6,121 nucleotides of DNA from Moraxellaceae bacterium (GCA_021156385.1 JAJNDL010000084.1:1-6121); one strand, 5' to 3'. Shown: positions 1 through 6,077, numbered from the stretch's first letter. Translations and numbers: made by a program. Notes: generated by a model from the sequence alone, not told the origin.

Positions 1-15
1 GTTTTCTGGGTCATG

Positions 16-46
16 AAAAACAGCCGGGGCGGCCTGCGCCGCCCCG
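16..46 (-). terminator. Intrinsic terminator downstream of asmA
   Basis: A perfect 9-bp stem (25-33 with 38-46, CGGGGCGGC/GCCGCCCCG) has a 4-base loop. Read on the minus strand it is followed after four bases by a run of five T (16-20). It starts about 9 bases after the asmA-family stop codon and in the right orientation to end that transcript. This is a textbook Rho-independent terminator, although the U-run is short. Confidence 0.85.
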
Positions 47-54
47 TGTCGCGA

Positions 55-2589
55 TCAGCGGTTGAAGAGTTTCTGCAGGCCCTTGCCGAGTTCCTCGTTG
101 AGTTTTTCCTTGGCCTCTTCCTTTGCCTTCGCCTTTTCTTCCTCGACCTTCTGCTGCACCGCTTCCTTCGGCGTTGCACCCTTCAGGCCGAGCTTCTCCA
201 GGCCCTTGGCCGTGGCGGCCTTCATGGCGAGGTCGCCGATGGCTTTCGAGTCCAGCTTGCACAGCGACGCCACGGCGCCGGCGAGGCTGCCCTTGCACTG
301 CACGGGGATCTCGTAGGCGGAGTACTTGCCGCCGGCCACGCTCTTGTCGAGATTGAGACCGAAGCGGTAGTCGAGTTCCTGCGTGACGAGGTTGAAGCTG
401 CCACTGCCGGCCACCTTCGCCTTCTTGAGATCGGCATTCATCGCCTTGCTGTTCACCACGCCGTTGTCCAGCGTGTTCTGCGCAGAGAAGCTCGCGATCT
501 CGGTGTCGCGCTGCTTCTCCGCTTCGGCACCGAGATCCTTGCCGGTAAGCGCGAGCAGGGCCTGGTACTTGCCGAGCGCATTGTTGAGCTCCTTCATGGC
601 ATTGACGCCGTGCAGCAGGCCGTCCTCGAACTTGAGGTCGGAGGTGCCGCTCACCGACTTCATCCACGCATCGGTGCTGTTGCCGCGCAGTGTGAGCGCG
701 CCGTTGTAGCTGGCCCGGCCTTCGACGAGATCCTTCTTGAGGAGCTTGCGCGCCAGCGGGCCGATCTCCATGCCGTCGAGGCGCGGCTGCAACTTCAGCA
801 CGGGCTGCGCGCCCTTGACGTCGATGTTCACCGGCGCACTGAAGCCGCCCTTGAAGATGTTGCCCTTGAACTCACTGACATTGACCACGCCGTTGCCCGC
901 CGTGGCGGCGACGCGGAAGTTGGAGATCGGGTAGGTCATGATCTTGAGCGAACCGGCCGTCACCGCGACATCGAGGTTCTGGCTCTTCAGCGTATCCACC
1001 GGCAGCAGGCCCCCGGGCGCGGCAGGCTTGGCCGCGGGCGGGGCGGTCTGCGCATTCGCGGGCGCGGCCGTGTCGGGCGGCAGGTAGCGGTCGACGTCGA
1101 TGCCGTCGATGTTGAGGCGCGCGTACTGGCGCAGCGTCGCGAGGTCGCTGATGCCGGCCTCGCCGGTGATAGTGGTGTTGTCGAGCGTGATGCGCAGGTT
1201 CTTCAGCATCACCTTCTGCTCGTCACCCTGGATGCCGGCGCTCAGGCTGGCGCTCTTCAGCACGCTGCCATCGGCGGTCTTGGGCGCGGCGATGCCGAGC
1301 GCAGCCATCACGCTGCGCGGATTGAACGGTGCAGCCGCGAGATTACCGCTGAGCGTCATGCCCTTGGTGATGGGCGTGCCGGGTTCGGTCGCCGCCATCG
1401 CGGGCAGCTTCGCTTCCAGCGCGCCCTGCGTGCGCATGCCGGCGGCATCGAGCACGAATTTCGGCAGGGAGAAGTTGCCCTGCATCCAGTTGCCCTTCAC
1501 CGGCACGTTGAGCGCGACCTGCAGCGGCTTCGGGTAGGCCGCATCCGGCACCACGGCGTTGAGCGCGAGCTGCGGCGCATCGAAGTCACCGGTGGCCCAG
1601 TTGGTCGAAACATTGCCCGCGAGCGCGGCGCTTACCGGCTGCGGACGCTTGGCGTCGGGATACGTTGCACGCAGCTGCAGCTTGCTGACGTTCACCTGCG
1701 TCTGGCCGAGATCGGCGAGCACCTCGGCGTTCAGCGTCACCGTGGCCGGCGACTTCAGCGCCTTGTCCTGGTAATTCGCGCTGACCTGCAGGCCGCCGAC
1801 GCTGACCTTCTGCGTGCCCATGTCGGCGTTCACATTGCCCTTCACGTTGATGTCGGCCGGTGCCGGCAATGCCGTGCCGGAGAGCGCACTGGACAGATCG
1901 AGGCCCTGCAGCACGTAGAGCTTCTTGTCCTGGTCCAGCGTCACGGTGCTGGCAAGGGAGTTCTTCGCGACGAGGGTCTTGCCGGCCGCATCCTTCTGCG
2001 TGAAGGTGAACTGCAGGCCGAGCGGGAAGGGCTTGCCCATGCCGATGTCGGTCGCATTCACCGTCACCGCTTCCACGGCGCGCTCGACGCCGGCCTTCTC
2101 GTCTTTCAGGTAGACCGAGGAATCCTTCACCGCCAGCTGCTTCACGTTGAAGTCGACAGGCTGCGAGGGCTCGTCCTCTTCCGGGTTGGCGAGCTTGGCG
2201 AGCATGCGGTCCCAGCTCGTGCTGCCGTCGGCGTACTGGATGAAGCGCACTTTCGCACCTTCGAGGTTCACCGCGTCGATCCTGATCTGCTTCGAGAAGA
2301 GCGGCATCAGCTCCACGCTCACGCCGGCCTTGCCCACCGCCACCAGGGTTTCCTTGCTGGCGGGATCGGTCAGGCTGGTGCGGCCGAGCTTCACGCCGAT
2401 GCTGGGCCAGAGGCTCCATTCGAGGCGATCCTCGATGGCCAGCGTCATGTCGGTTTTCTTGCGCACGACTTCGGCGAGCTGCGGCTTGTAGTCGTTGGGA
2501 TCGATGACGAGGAGCAGCACGGCGACCGTCAGCACGATGAGGCCGAGCAGCGAGCCGAGGACGATACCGGTGATCTTGAGGGCGCGCAT
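55..2589 (-). CDS. asmA: AsmA family protein (inner-membrane-anchored envelope protein)
   Basis: An 844-residue protein. Residues 6-29 form one hydrophobic segment, an uncleaved N-terminal membrane anchor, followed directly by DPNDYKPQLAEVV, the characteristic opening of the AsmA N-terminal domain. A region with WSLWPSIGVKLG continues that domain. The middle is rich in beta-strand-like repeats. Residues about 503-528 are a Pro/Ala-rich linker, and about 530-760 match the AsmA C-terminal region in character (for example FEDGLLHGVN). The last 40 residues are a highly charged, probably helical Lys/Glu tail. AsmA-like proteins sit in the inner membrane with a long periplasmic part. They are related to the bridge-like lipid transport group (TamB, YhdP) and affect outer-membrane lipid homeostasis; the exact role here is inference. 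The ATG at 2589 is preceded by AAGGA (2600-2604) at 10 bases, and the anchor begins right after it. A terminator follows, so this gene probably ends its transcript. The symbol is a family label; a paralogue is possible. Confidence 0.9.
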   Translation of the reverse strand: MRALKITGIVLGSLLGLIVLTVAVLLLVIDPNDYKPQLAEVVRKKTDMTLAIEDRLEWSLWPSIGVKLGRTSLTDPASKETLVAVGKAGVSVELMPLFSKQIRIDAVNLEGAKVRFIQYADGSTSWDRMLAKLANPEEDEPSQPVDFNVKQLAVKDSSVYLKDEKAGVERAVEAVTVNATDIGMGKPFPLGLQFTFTQKDAAGKTLVAKNSLASTVTLDQDKKLYVLQGLDLSSALSGTALPAPADINVKGNVNADMGTQKVSVGGLQVSANYQDKALKSPATVTLNAEVLADLGQTQVNVSKLQLRATYPDAKRPQPVSAALAGNVSTNWATGDFDAPQLALNAVVPDAAYPKPLQVALNVPVKGNWMQGNFSLPKFVLDAAGMRTQGALEAKLPAMAATEPGTPITKGMTLSGNLAAAPFNPRSVMAALGIAAPKTADGSVLKSASLSAGIQGDEQKVMLKNLRITLDNTTITGEAGISDLATLRQYARLNIDGIDVDRYLPPDTAAPANAQTAPPAAKPAAPGGLLPVDTLKSQNLDVAVTAGSLKIMTYPISNFRVAATAGNGVVNVSEFKGNIFKGGFSAPVNIDVKGAQPVLKLQPRLDGMEIGPLARKLLKKDLVEGRASYNGALTLRGNSTDAWMKSVSGTSDLKFEDGLLHGVNAMKELNNALGKYQALLALTGKDLGAEAEKQRDTEIASFSAQNTLDNGVVNSKAMNADLKKAKVAGSGSFNLVTQELDYRFGLNLDKSVAGGKYSAYEIPVQCKGSLAGAVASLCKLDSKAIGDLAMKAATAKGLEKLGLKGATPKEAVQQKVEEEKAKAKEEAKEKLNEELGKGLQKLFNR

Positions 2590-2628
2590 TGTGAGCAGGT
2601 CCTTGCAGGCGAATACGAAAGAAAGGGG

Positions 2629-2657
2629 ATTTTTGACCGCTTGGCGTTTCAGGACAA
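2629..2657 (-). promoter_or_regulatory. Candidate sigma-70 promoter of asmA
   Basis: On the minus strand TTGTCC (2652-2657, four of six matches to TTGACA) is separated by 17 bp from AAAAAT (2629-2634, four of six matches to TATAAT). This would start transcription about 30 bases ahead of the asmA-family ATG, leaving a short leader with its AAGGA site. Spacing is ideal but both boxes are imperfect, so the call is tentative. asmA might instead be transcribed by read-through from feo, since no intrinsic terminator with a U-run is visible in 2590-2718. Confidence 0.35.
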
Positions 2658-2660
2658 GGC

Positions 2661-2691
2661 GGATTTGTTGATGGGCTGCAAATCCTGCAGC
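2661..2691. repeat. Two overlapping, mutually exclusive inverted repeats
   Basis: GGATTTG (2661-2667) is a perfect inverted match to CAAATCC (2679-2685) with an 11-base gap. Overlapping it, GCTGCA (2675-2680) pairs perfectly with TGCAGC (2686-2691) across a 5-base loop. The two hairpins share bases and cannot form together. They lie between the end of the feo operon and the candidate asmA -35 box. They could be an operator, a 3' stabilising structure of the feo mRNA, or chance in GC-rich DNA. Neither hairpin is followed by a T-run on the minus strand, so neither looks like an intrinsic terminator. Confidence 0.4.
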
Positions 2692-2718
2692 ACGGGCGTT
2701 ACCCGGGTATCCGGACGG

Positions 2719-3006
2719 TCAGTGGCTGTGGCCGGAGGGCGATGGCTGGCGCCATTGCACGGGCGTGTCGACAGGATCGCTGGCGCAGCCGGTCCGGCAA
2801 CTGCCGCAGTTGCTGTCGCAACCGGCGGAGGTCCCCGCGTCTGGCGCCAGCCAGCGCGCGAGACGGGGCAGGCCCCGCGCTTCGATGCGCCCCGCCCAGC
2901 GCGCCAGCAGGGCAGCCGTGCCTGCCGGGAACCAGCGGCGCAGCATCACCCCGAGGCTCCAGGCCAGCAGCAGCGCCACCAGCGCCGTCTGGATGGCGGC
3001 GTTCAC
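2719..3006 (-). CDS. Small membrane protein with Cys cluster, third gene of the feo operon
   Basis: A 95-residue protein. Residues 5-22 are hydrophobic, one short membrane segment, followed by a basic, Trp- and Arg-containing stretch (23-52). Residues 63-74 carry four cysteines spaced C-x3-C-x2-C-x3-C (GCDSNCGSCRTGC), and the protein ends in GHSH. The GTG start at 3006 overlaps the feoB stop as GTGA, which argues strongly for coupled translation and fixes the start. The reading frame stays open upstream inside feoB, but that part is shadow. It resembles small uncharacterised proteins found after feoB in xanthomonads (I think DUF6587, from memory). It is also analogous in layout to FeoB-associated Cys-rich membrane proteins of other phyla and to the Cys-containing FeoC of enterobacteria. 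No homology to FeoC can be claimed. A metal-binding or redox role beside the transporter is inference. Existence is well supported; function is not. Confidence 0.8.
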   Translation of the reverse strand: MNAAIQTALVALLLAWSLGVMLRRWFPAGTAALLARWAGRIEARGLPRLARWLAPDAGTSAGCDSNCGSCRTGCASDPVDTPVQWRQPSPSGHSH

Positions 3007-4841
3007 AGCAGCGCCTCGGCAATGCGGTAGGTGAGGAAGGAGGCCAGGTAGGCGAGGCCGAAGAGATAGCCGGTCATGAGGCCGACCTGGCGCCAGGAGC
3101 CGGTCTCGCGCCGCACCGTCGCCAGCGTCGAGAGGCACTGCGGCGCGAACACGAACCACACCAGCAGCGACAGCGCCGTCGCAAGCGACCACTGCGCACC
3201 GATCAGGCCGCCGAGCTGGCTGGCCACCATGTCCTCGTTGCCGGAGAGCGCGTACACGGTGCCGAGCGCGGCCACCACGACCTCGCGTGCCGCCATGCCC
3301 GGAATCAGCGCGATGCTGATCTGCCAGTTGAAGCCGATAGGCTCGAATACCGGCGCCAGCAGGTGGCCGAGGCGCCCCGCGAAGCTGTAGTCGATGGGCG
3401 CGCCCGTCGCGCCTTCCGGCGGGGCCGGAAAGCTGGCGAGGAACCACAGCAGGATGGTCAGCGCCAGGATCACGCCGCCCACGCGCTTCACGAAGATCAT
3501 GCCGCGCTCGTACAGGCCGAGGCTGATGTTGCGCCAGTCGGGCAGGCGGTAGCTGGGCAGCTCGAGCAGCAGGGCATGCTCGCTGCGGTCGGAGCGCAGG
3601 CGCTTCATGATCCAGGCCACGGCCAGCGCGCTGACGATGCCGGCGGCATAGAGCGCGAACAGCACGATGCCCTGCAGGTTGAAGAGGCCGCCCACGCTCT
3701 GCTGCGGAATGAAGGCCGCGATCAGCAGCGTATACACGGGCAGGCGTGCCGAGCAGGTCATGAGCGGCGCCACCATGATGGTGGTGAGGCGGTCGCGCGG
3801 GTCGGAAATGCTGCGCGTGGCCATGATGCCGGGAATGGCACAGGCGAAGCTCGACAGGAGCGGAATGAAGGAGCGCCCGGTGAGGCCGGCCTTGAACATC
3901 AGGGTGTCGAGCAGGAAGGCGGCGCGCGGCAGGTAGCCCGACTCCTCCAGCACGAGGATGAAGAAGAAGAGGATGAGGATCTGCGGCAGGAAGACCAGCA
4001 CGCCGCCGACGCCGGCGAAGATGCCCTCCAGCAGCAGGCTCTTCAGCACGCCGTCCGGCATGGCCGCGGTCAGGGCGGCGCCCAACCAGCCGACGCCGGC
4101 TTCGATGCCGTTCATGAAGGGCTCGGCCCAGGAGAACACGGCCTGGAAGATCAGGAACATCAGCGCGGCGAAGATGGCGAGGCCGGCGAGGGGATGCAGC
4201 AGCACGCGGTCGATGGCGTCGTCGCGCACGTCCGTCGAGCGCGGCATGACAACGGCCTCGGCGAGGAGCTGGCGCACCTGCGCATGCAGGTCGGCGTCGG
4301 AGGCCTCTGCCGCCGCCGGCGCGCCGGGGAGCTGGCCGTCCAGCCGGGACAGCAGCCCGCTGATGCCGTTGCGCTTCACGGCGACGGCCTCGACCACGGG
4401 CAGGCCGAGGCGTTCCGCCAGCTTCGGCACGTCGATGGCGATGCCGCGGCGGCGCGCGTCATCCATCATGTTCAGTACCAGCAGCATGGGCCGGCCGAGA
4501 CGGCGGATCTCCAGCACGAAGCGCAGGTGCAAGCGGAGGTTGGTGGCGTCGGCGACGCAGACCAGCAAGTCGGGCAGGGCCTCGCCCGGCATCTCGCCCA
4601 GGCAGACGGCGCGGGTGATGGCTTCGTCGGGGCTGGCCGCCGCCAGGCTGTAGGCGCCCGGCAGGTCCAGCACCTGCACGTGGCGGCCGGACGGCAGGGT
4701 GAAGCGGCCTTCCTTGCGCTCGACGGTCACGCCGGCGTAGTTGGCCACCTTCTGGCGGGCGCCGGTGAGCTGATTAAAGAGGGAGGTCTTGCCGCAATTG
4801 GGATTGCCGACCAGCGCGATGCGCAAGGCGTCCGCCGTCAT
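3003..4841 (-). CDS. feoB: Ferrous iron transport protein B (FeoB)
   Basis: A 612-residue inner-membrane Fe(II) transporter with a cytosolic N-terminal G domain. Visible motifs are G1 GNPNCGKTS (12-20), the switch I region NYAGVTVERKEG (34-45), G3 DLPG (59-62) and G4 NMMD (124-127). A helical insertion domain follows (about 175-205). The membrane part begins near 214 and holds the two Gate regions: GRSFIPLLSSFACAIPGIMATR-like sequence around Cys334 and the APQCLSTLATVRRE region around Cys569. EESGYLPRAAF (299-309) is also typical. The length is shorter than the roughly 770 residues of E. coli FeoB but matches the short form known from xanthomonads, so it is not evidently truncated. The open frame extends 98 codons further upstream through feoA. 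The true start is the ATG at 4841, which overlaps the feoA stop as ATGA and lies just before the G1 motif. It is the second gene of a Fur-type operon. Confidence 0.97.
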   Translation of the reverse strand: MTADALRIALVGNPNCGKTSLFNQLTGARQKVANYAGVTVERKEGRFTLPSGRHVQVLDLPGAYSLAAASPDEAITRAVCLGEMPGEALPDLLVCVADATNLRLHLRFVLEIRRLGRPMLLVLNMMDDARRRGIAIDVPKLAERLGLPVVEAVAVKRNGISGLLSRLDGQLPGAPAAAEASDADLHAQVRQLLAEAVVMPRSTDVRDDAIDRVLLHPLAGLAIFAALMFLIFQAVFSWAEPFMNGIEAGVGWLGAALTAAMPDGVLKSLLLEGIFAGVGGVLVFLPQILILFFFILVLEESGYLPRAAFLLDTLMFKAGLTGRSFIPLLSSFACAIPGIMATRSISDPRDRLTTIMVAPLMTCSARLPVYTLLIAAFIPQQSVGGLFNLQGIVLFALYAAGIVSALAVAWIMKRLRSDRSEHALLLELPSYRLPDWRNISLGLYERGMIFVKRVGGVILALTILLWFLASFPAPPEGATGAPIDYSFAGRLGHLLAPVFEPIGFNWQISIALIPGMAAREVVVAALGTVYALSGNEDMVASQLGGLIGAQWSLATALSLLVWFVFAPQCLSTLATVRRETGSWRQVGLMTGYLFGLAYLASFLTYRIAEALL

Positions 4842-5077
4842 GCCGCCACCTCGACCTGGACCCGCTCGGCCTCGCTGCGGCGCAGCGCGAAACGGGTGAA
4901 CCCAACCTGCACGAGCAGCGGGTCGGCGCCCACCGGACCGGTGGCGATCAGGCGCACGGTCTCGCCCGGCACGAAGCCGATTTCGCCGAGTCGGCGGGCA
5001 ATGGGATCGGCCTCGTAGACGGCATCCACGGAGCGGACGACGGCCGAGGCGAAACGCGGCAGATCGGAGAGACGCAC
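4838..5077 (-). CDS. feoA: Ferrous iron transport protein A (FeoA)
   Basis: A 79-residue cytosolic SH3-like protein, normal length for FeoA. Family signs are RRLGEIGFVPGETVRLI in the first half and a second strand set with PLLVQVGFTRFALRRSEAE, the usual core that ends with an Ala-Leu-Arg-type segment. FeoA associates with FeoB and is needed for full Fe(II) uptake; whether it regulates GTP hydrolysis is unsettled in the field. The start is a GTG at 5077, preceded by AGGTG (5085-5089) with seven bases between. The stop overlaps the feoB ATG. It is the first gene of the operon, 22 bases downstream of the Fur box edge. Confidence 0.95.
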   Translation of the reverse strand: MRLSDLPRFASAVVRSVDAVYEADPIARRLGEIGFVPGETVRLIATGPVGADPLLVQVGFTRFALRRSEAERVQVEVAA

Positions 5078-5098
5078 GGAAGCACACCTGAGGCTTAG

Positions 5099-5113
5099 TG
5101 AGAACGATTCTCA
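5099..5113. promoter_or_regulatory. Fur box over the feo promoter
   Basis: TGAGAACGATTCTCA is a 7-1-7 inverted repeat (six of seven arm positions paired) that closely fits the Fur consensus TGATAATnATTATCA. It covers the -10 hexamer of the feo promoter and ends 22 bases before the feoA GTG. Fur with Fe(II) bound here would block RNA polymerase, so the operon should be expressed under iron limitation. The match is read directly from sequence; regulation is inferred. Confidence 0.88.
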
Positions 5114-5135
5114 ACAGTGCCTCCCGCACTGTCAA
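5107..5135 (-). promoter_or_regulatory. Sigma-70 promoter of the feo operon
   Basis: On the minus strand a perfect TTGACA (5130-5135) is followed by a 17-bp spacer and GAGAAT (5107-5112), which matches the -10 consensus at four of six positions. The expected start of transcription is near 5100, giving a leader of about 20 bases before feoA. The -10 lies wholly inside the Fur box. Confidence 0.75.
5114..5132. repeat. Perfect palindrome in the feo promoter spacer
   Basis: ACAGTGC (5114-5120) and GCACTGT (5126-5132) form a perfect 7-bp inverted repeat around five bases (CTCCC). It fills the gap between -35 and -10 and overlaps three bases of the -35 box. The position suits a second regulator's operator. 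It is upstream of the expected transcription start, so it would not act as an RNA hairpin in the feo mRNA. The protein that would bind is unknown. Confidence 0.5.
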
Positions 5136-5331
5136 ACGCTATTTTCCCGGCGGGCACGCCGGGCGCAGGCTGCACGGCGCCAACACTGCGTACAAAAACT
5201 CCCATAAATTCCCGCACTTCCGTCAAGGCCGGGATTCGCGCAAGCGCCGGACCATGGCCAAGCTGATTGGCTTGCAGGGCAGGGAGGGCCCTGCGCCACC
5301 TGCCCCTTCACCACTGCAGGAGATGACGGCC
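5136..5331 (+). other. Intergenic leader region with three hairpin-forming repeats
   Basis: No gene is supported here; it separates feo from the plus-strand lipoprotein gene. Three perfect inverted repeats are visible: CCCGGCG/CGCCGGG (5146-5152 with 5157-5163), GCCAA/TTGGC (5257-5261 with 5267-5271) and GCAGGGC/GCCCTGC (5274-5280 with 5288-5294). The last two are tandem and would lie in the 5' untranslated region of the lipoprotein mRNA. None has a T-run after it. The promoter for the plus-strand gene is not clear; CATAAA at 5203-5208 is the best -10-like hexamer but has only a poor -35 partner. Confidence 0.4.
5318..5322 (+). promoter_or_regulatory. Ribosome binding site that decides the lipoprotein start
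   Basis: AGGAG lies nine bases before the ATG at 5332 but directly touches the in-frame ATG at 5323, which is too close to be used. A third in-frame ATG at 5254 lacks a good site. This favours 5332. Confidence 0.75.
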
Positions 5332-5793
5332 ATGAACCTGAAACGGCTTCCCGCCCTTGCGTCCCTTGTCCTGGTCAGCAGTTGCCTGGCCGGCACGCCC
5401 GCCCCCACGACTCCGGTTTCCGCCTCGCCCGCGCCCGGCGGCAAGGTGCCGAGCCCGGTGACGGCCGGCATCCCCCTCGGCCTTACGACCGCACAGACCG
5501 AAATCATCGCCAGCGGCACGCGGGCCTCGGCGCTGATCGGCAGCAGCGTCTACAACGACCGCGACGAGAACATCGGCAAGGTCGAGGACGTCGTCATCGC
5601 CACCGACGGCTCGCTGTCGGTGGCCATCATCGAGGTGGGCAGCTTCCTCGGTACGGGCAACCGCCTGGTCGCCATCCCCGTGCAGCAGTTCCACCAGCTC
5701 GCGCCCCGGCCCGTCCTTCCGCGCGTCGATCGCGAATCGCTGCGCAAGCTGCCCGCCTTCAGCTATCCGGAACCGCGCCCGGCAACCGGCTGA
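5332..5793 (+). CDS. PRC-barrel domain lipoprotein
   Basis: A 153-residue protein. Residues 1-17 look like a lipoprotein signal peptide (MNLKRLPALASLVL) with lipobox VSSC, so Cys18 should be lipidated; Leu at +2 suggests sorting to the outer membrane. A Pro/Ala/Thr-rich linker (19-50) follows. Residues about 62-123 read as a PRC-barrel: ASALIGSSVYNDRDENIGKVEDVVI, then DGSLSVAIIEVGSFLG and RLVAIPVQQF (this run is interrupted by short loops). The tail has RESLRKLPAFSY, a pattern common after PRC-barrels in proteobacterial proteins. PRC-barrel domains occur in RNA processing, photosynthesis and many small stress or envelope proteins; the specific role here is unknown. The start at 5332 rests on the AGGAG site and on the signal peptide beginning there. 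The gene is divergent from feo, about 250 bp away, and 43 bases ahead of a small basic gene it may share a transcript with. Confidence 0.88.
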   Translation: MNLKRLPALASLVLVSSCLAGTPAPTTPVSASPAPGGKVPSPVTAGIPLGLTTAQTEIIASGTRASALIGSSVYNDRDENIGKVEDVVIATDGSLSVAIIEVGSFLGTGNRLVAIPVQQFHQLAPRPVLPRVDRESLRKLPAFSYPEPRPATG

Positions 5794-5823
5794 GCACGGA
5801 CTACACTGCCTGAGTCATGTAGC

Positions 5824-5828
5824 GGAGG
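5824..5828 (+). promoter_or_regulatory. Strong ribosome binding site of the 58-residue gene
   Basis: GGAGG sits eight bases before the ATG at 5837. This near-ideal site is the main support for the short gene being real rather than the overlapping minus-strand open frame. Confidence 0.75.
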
Positions 5829-5836
5829 ACAGAAAA

Positions 5837-6013
5837 ATGACGAACAGCAAACAACGCGGTACAGGGCAGGGCAATGCCCGCCGCAGCGCGGGCAACAAGG
5901 AGCAGGGCTTCCTGTCGAGCACGCTGGGCGCCGGCAGGAACCAGCTGAAATCAACGCTCAGCTCCGTTGGCAACACCGTGAAGAAGGTGCGCCAGAAACT
6001 GCTGAAGAAGTAA
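5837..6013 (+). CDS. Small, highly basic protein of unknown function (58 aa)
   Basis: It begins MTNSKQRGTGQGN and ends KKVRQKLLKK. Eight Lys and five Arg stand against a single acidic residue (Glu22), a net charge near +12. The first 22 residues are polar, Gly/Asn/Gln-rich and likely disordered. Residues about 25-58 could form an amphipathic helix with a strongly basic end. There is no signal peptide, no membrane segment and no cysteine. I do not recognise the family. Nucleic-acid or anionic-membrane binding is possible from charge alone. GGAGG at eight bases supports the start. It follows the PRC-barrel lipoprotein gene by 43 bases with no terminator between, so co-transcription is likely. 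It converges on a minus-strand gene entering from the right. A minus-strand open frame across the same bases has no comparable start signal. Confidence 0.72.
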   Translation: MTNSKQRGTGQGNARRSAGNKEQGFLSSTLGAGRNQLKSTLSSVGNTVKKVRQKLLKK

Positions 6014-6030
6014 CACCGCGGACGGCACGG

Positions 6031-6077
6031 CATATGTCGCAAAAAAAACCCCGGCCGAAACCGGGGTGCGACATATG
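6031..6077. repeat. Perfect 10-bp inverted repeat enclosing a terminator
   Basis: CATATGTCGC (6031-6040) and GCGACATATG (6068-6077) are exact reverse complements. Everything between them is the A-run and GC-rich hairpin of the minus-strand terminator. In a plus-strand transcript from the 58-residue gene the whole block would fold as a long stem with an 8-base A bulge and a 6-bp inner stem. No T-run follows on the plus strand, so it would protect a 3' end rather than terminate. Confidence 0.7.
6041..6067 (-). terminator. Intrinsic terminator of the gene entering from the right
   Basis: Read on the minus strand, ACCCCGG and CCGGGGT form a 7-bp stem with a 6-base loop; the closing base pair uses the first T of a run of eight T (6041-6048). 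Stem, loop and U-run are textbook Rho-independent. It lies about 27 bases past the stop codon at 6094-6096. Confidence 0.9.

Noticed and set aside
1..14. A possible minus-strand ATG at 14 (reading MTQK) heading out of the left edge
   Set aside because: It lies directly after the terminator U-run with no ribosome binding site, and four codons are too few to support a gene.
2700..2709. The 10-bp palindrome TACCCGGGTA just after the Cys-rich gene
   Set aside because: It is short and GC-rich, has no loop or T-run, and such palindromes are common by chance in this composition.
13..3030. A 1005-codon plus-strand open frame opposite asmA and the Cys-rich gene
   Set aside because: Its translation is a low-complexity Arg/His/Leu/Ala-rich string with no domain, it runs through the intergenic region, and it is the predictable antisense shadow of a GC-rich gene. 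The minus-strand frame has a clear AsmA anchor, domain and terminator.
2742..5018. A 758-codon plus-strand open frame opposite feoB and feoA
   Set aside because: Composition is Gln/His/Arg/Ala-rich shadow sequence; the minus strand encodes unmistakable FeoB and FeoA.
4842..5135. A 98-codon upstream extension of feoB
   Set aside because: It overlaps all of feoA in another frame and reads as Arg-rich shadow; the ATGA junction and the G1 motif place the start at 4841.
5254..5331. A 26-residue upstream extension of the PRC-barrel protein from the ATG at 5254
   Set aside because: There is no good ribosome binding site before 5254, the extension would bury the lipoprotein signal, and AGGAG is correctly spaced for 5332.
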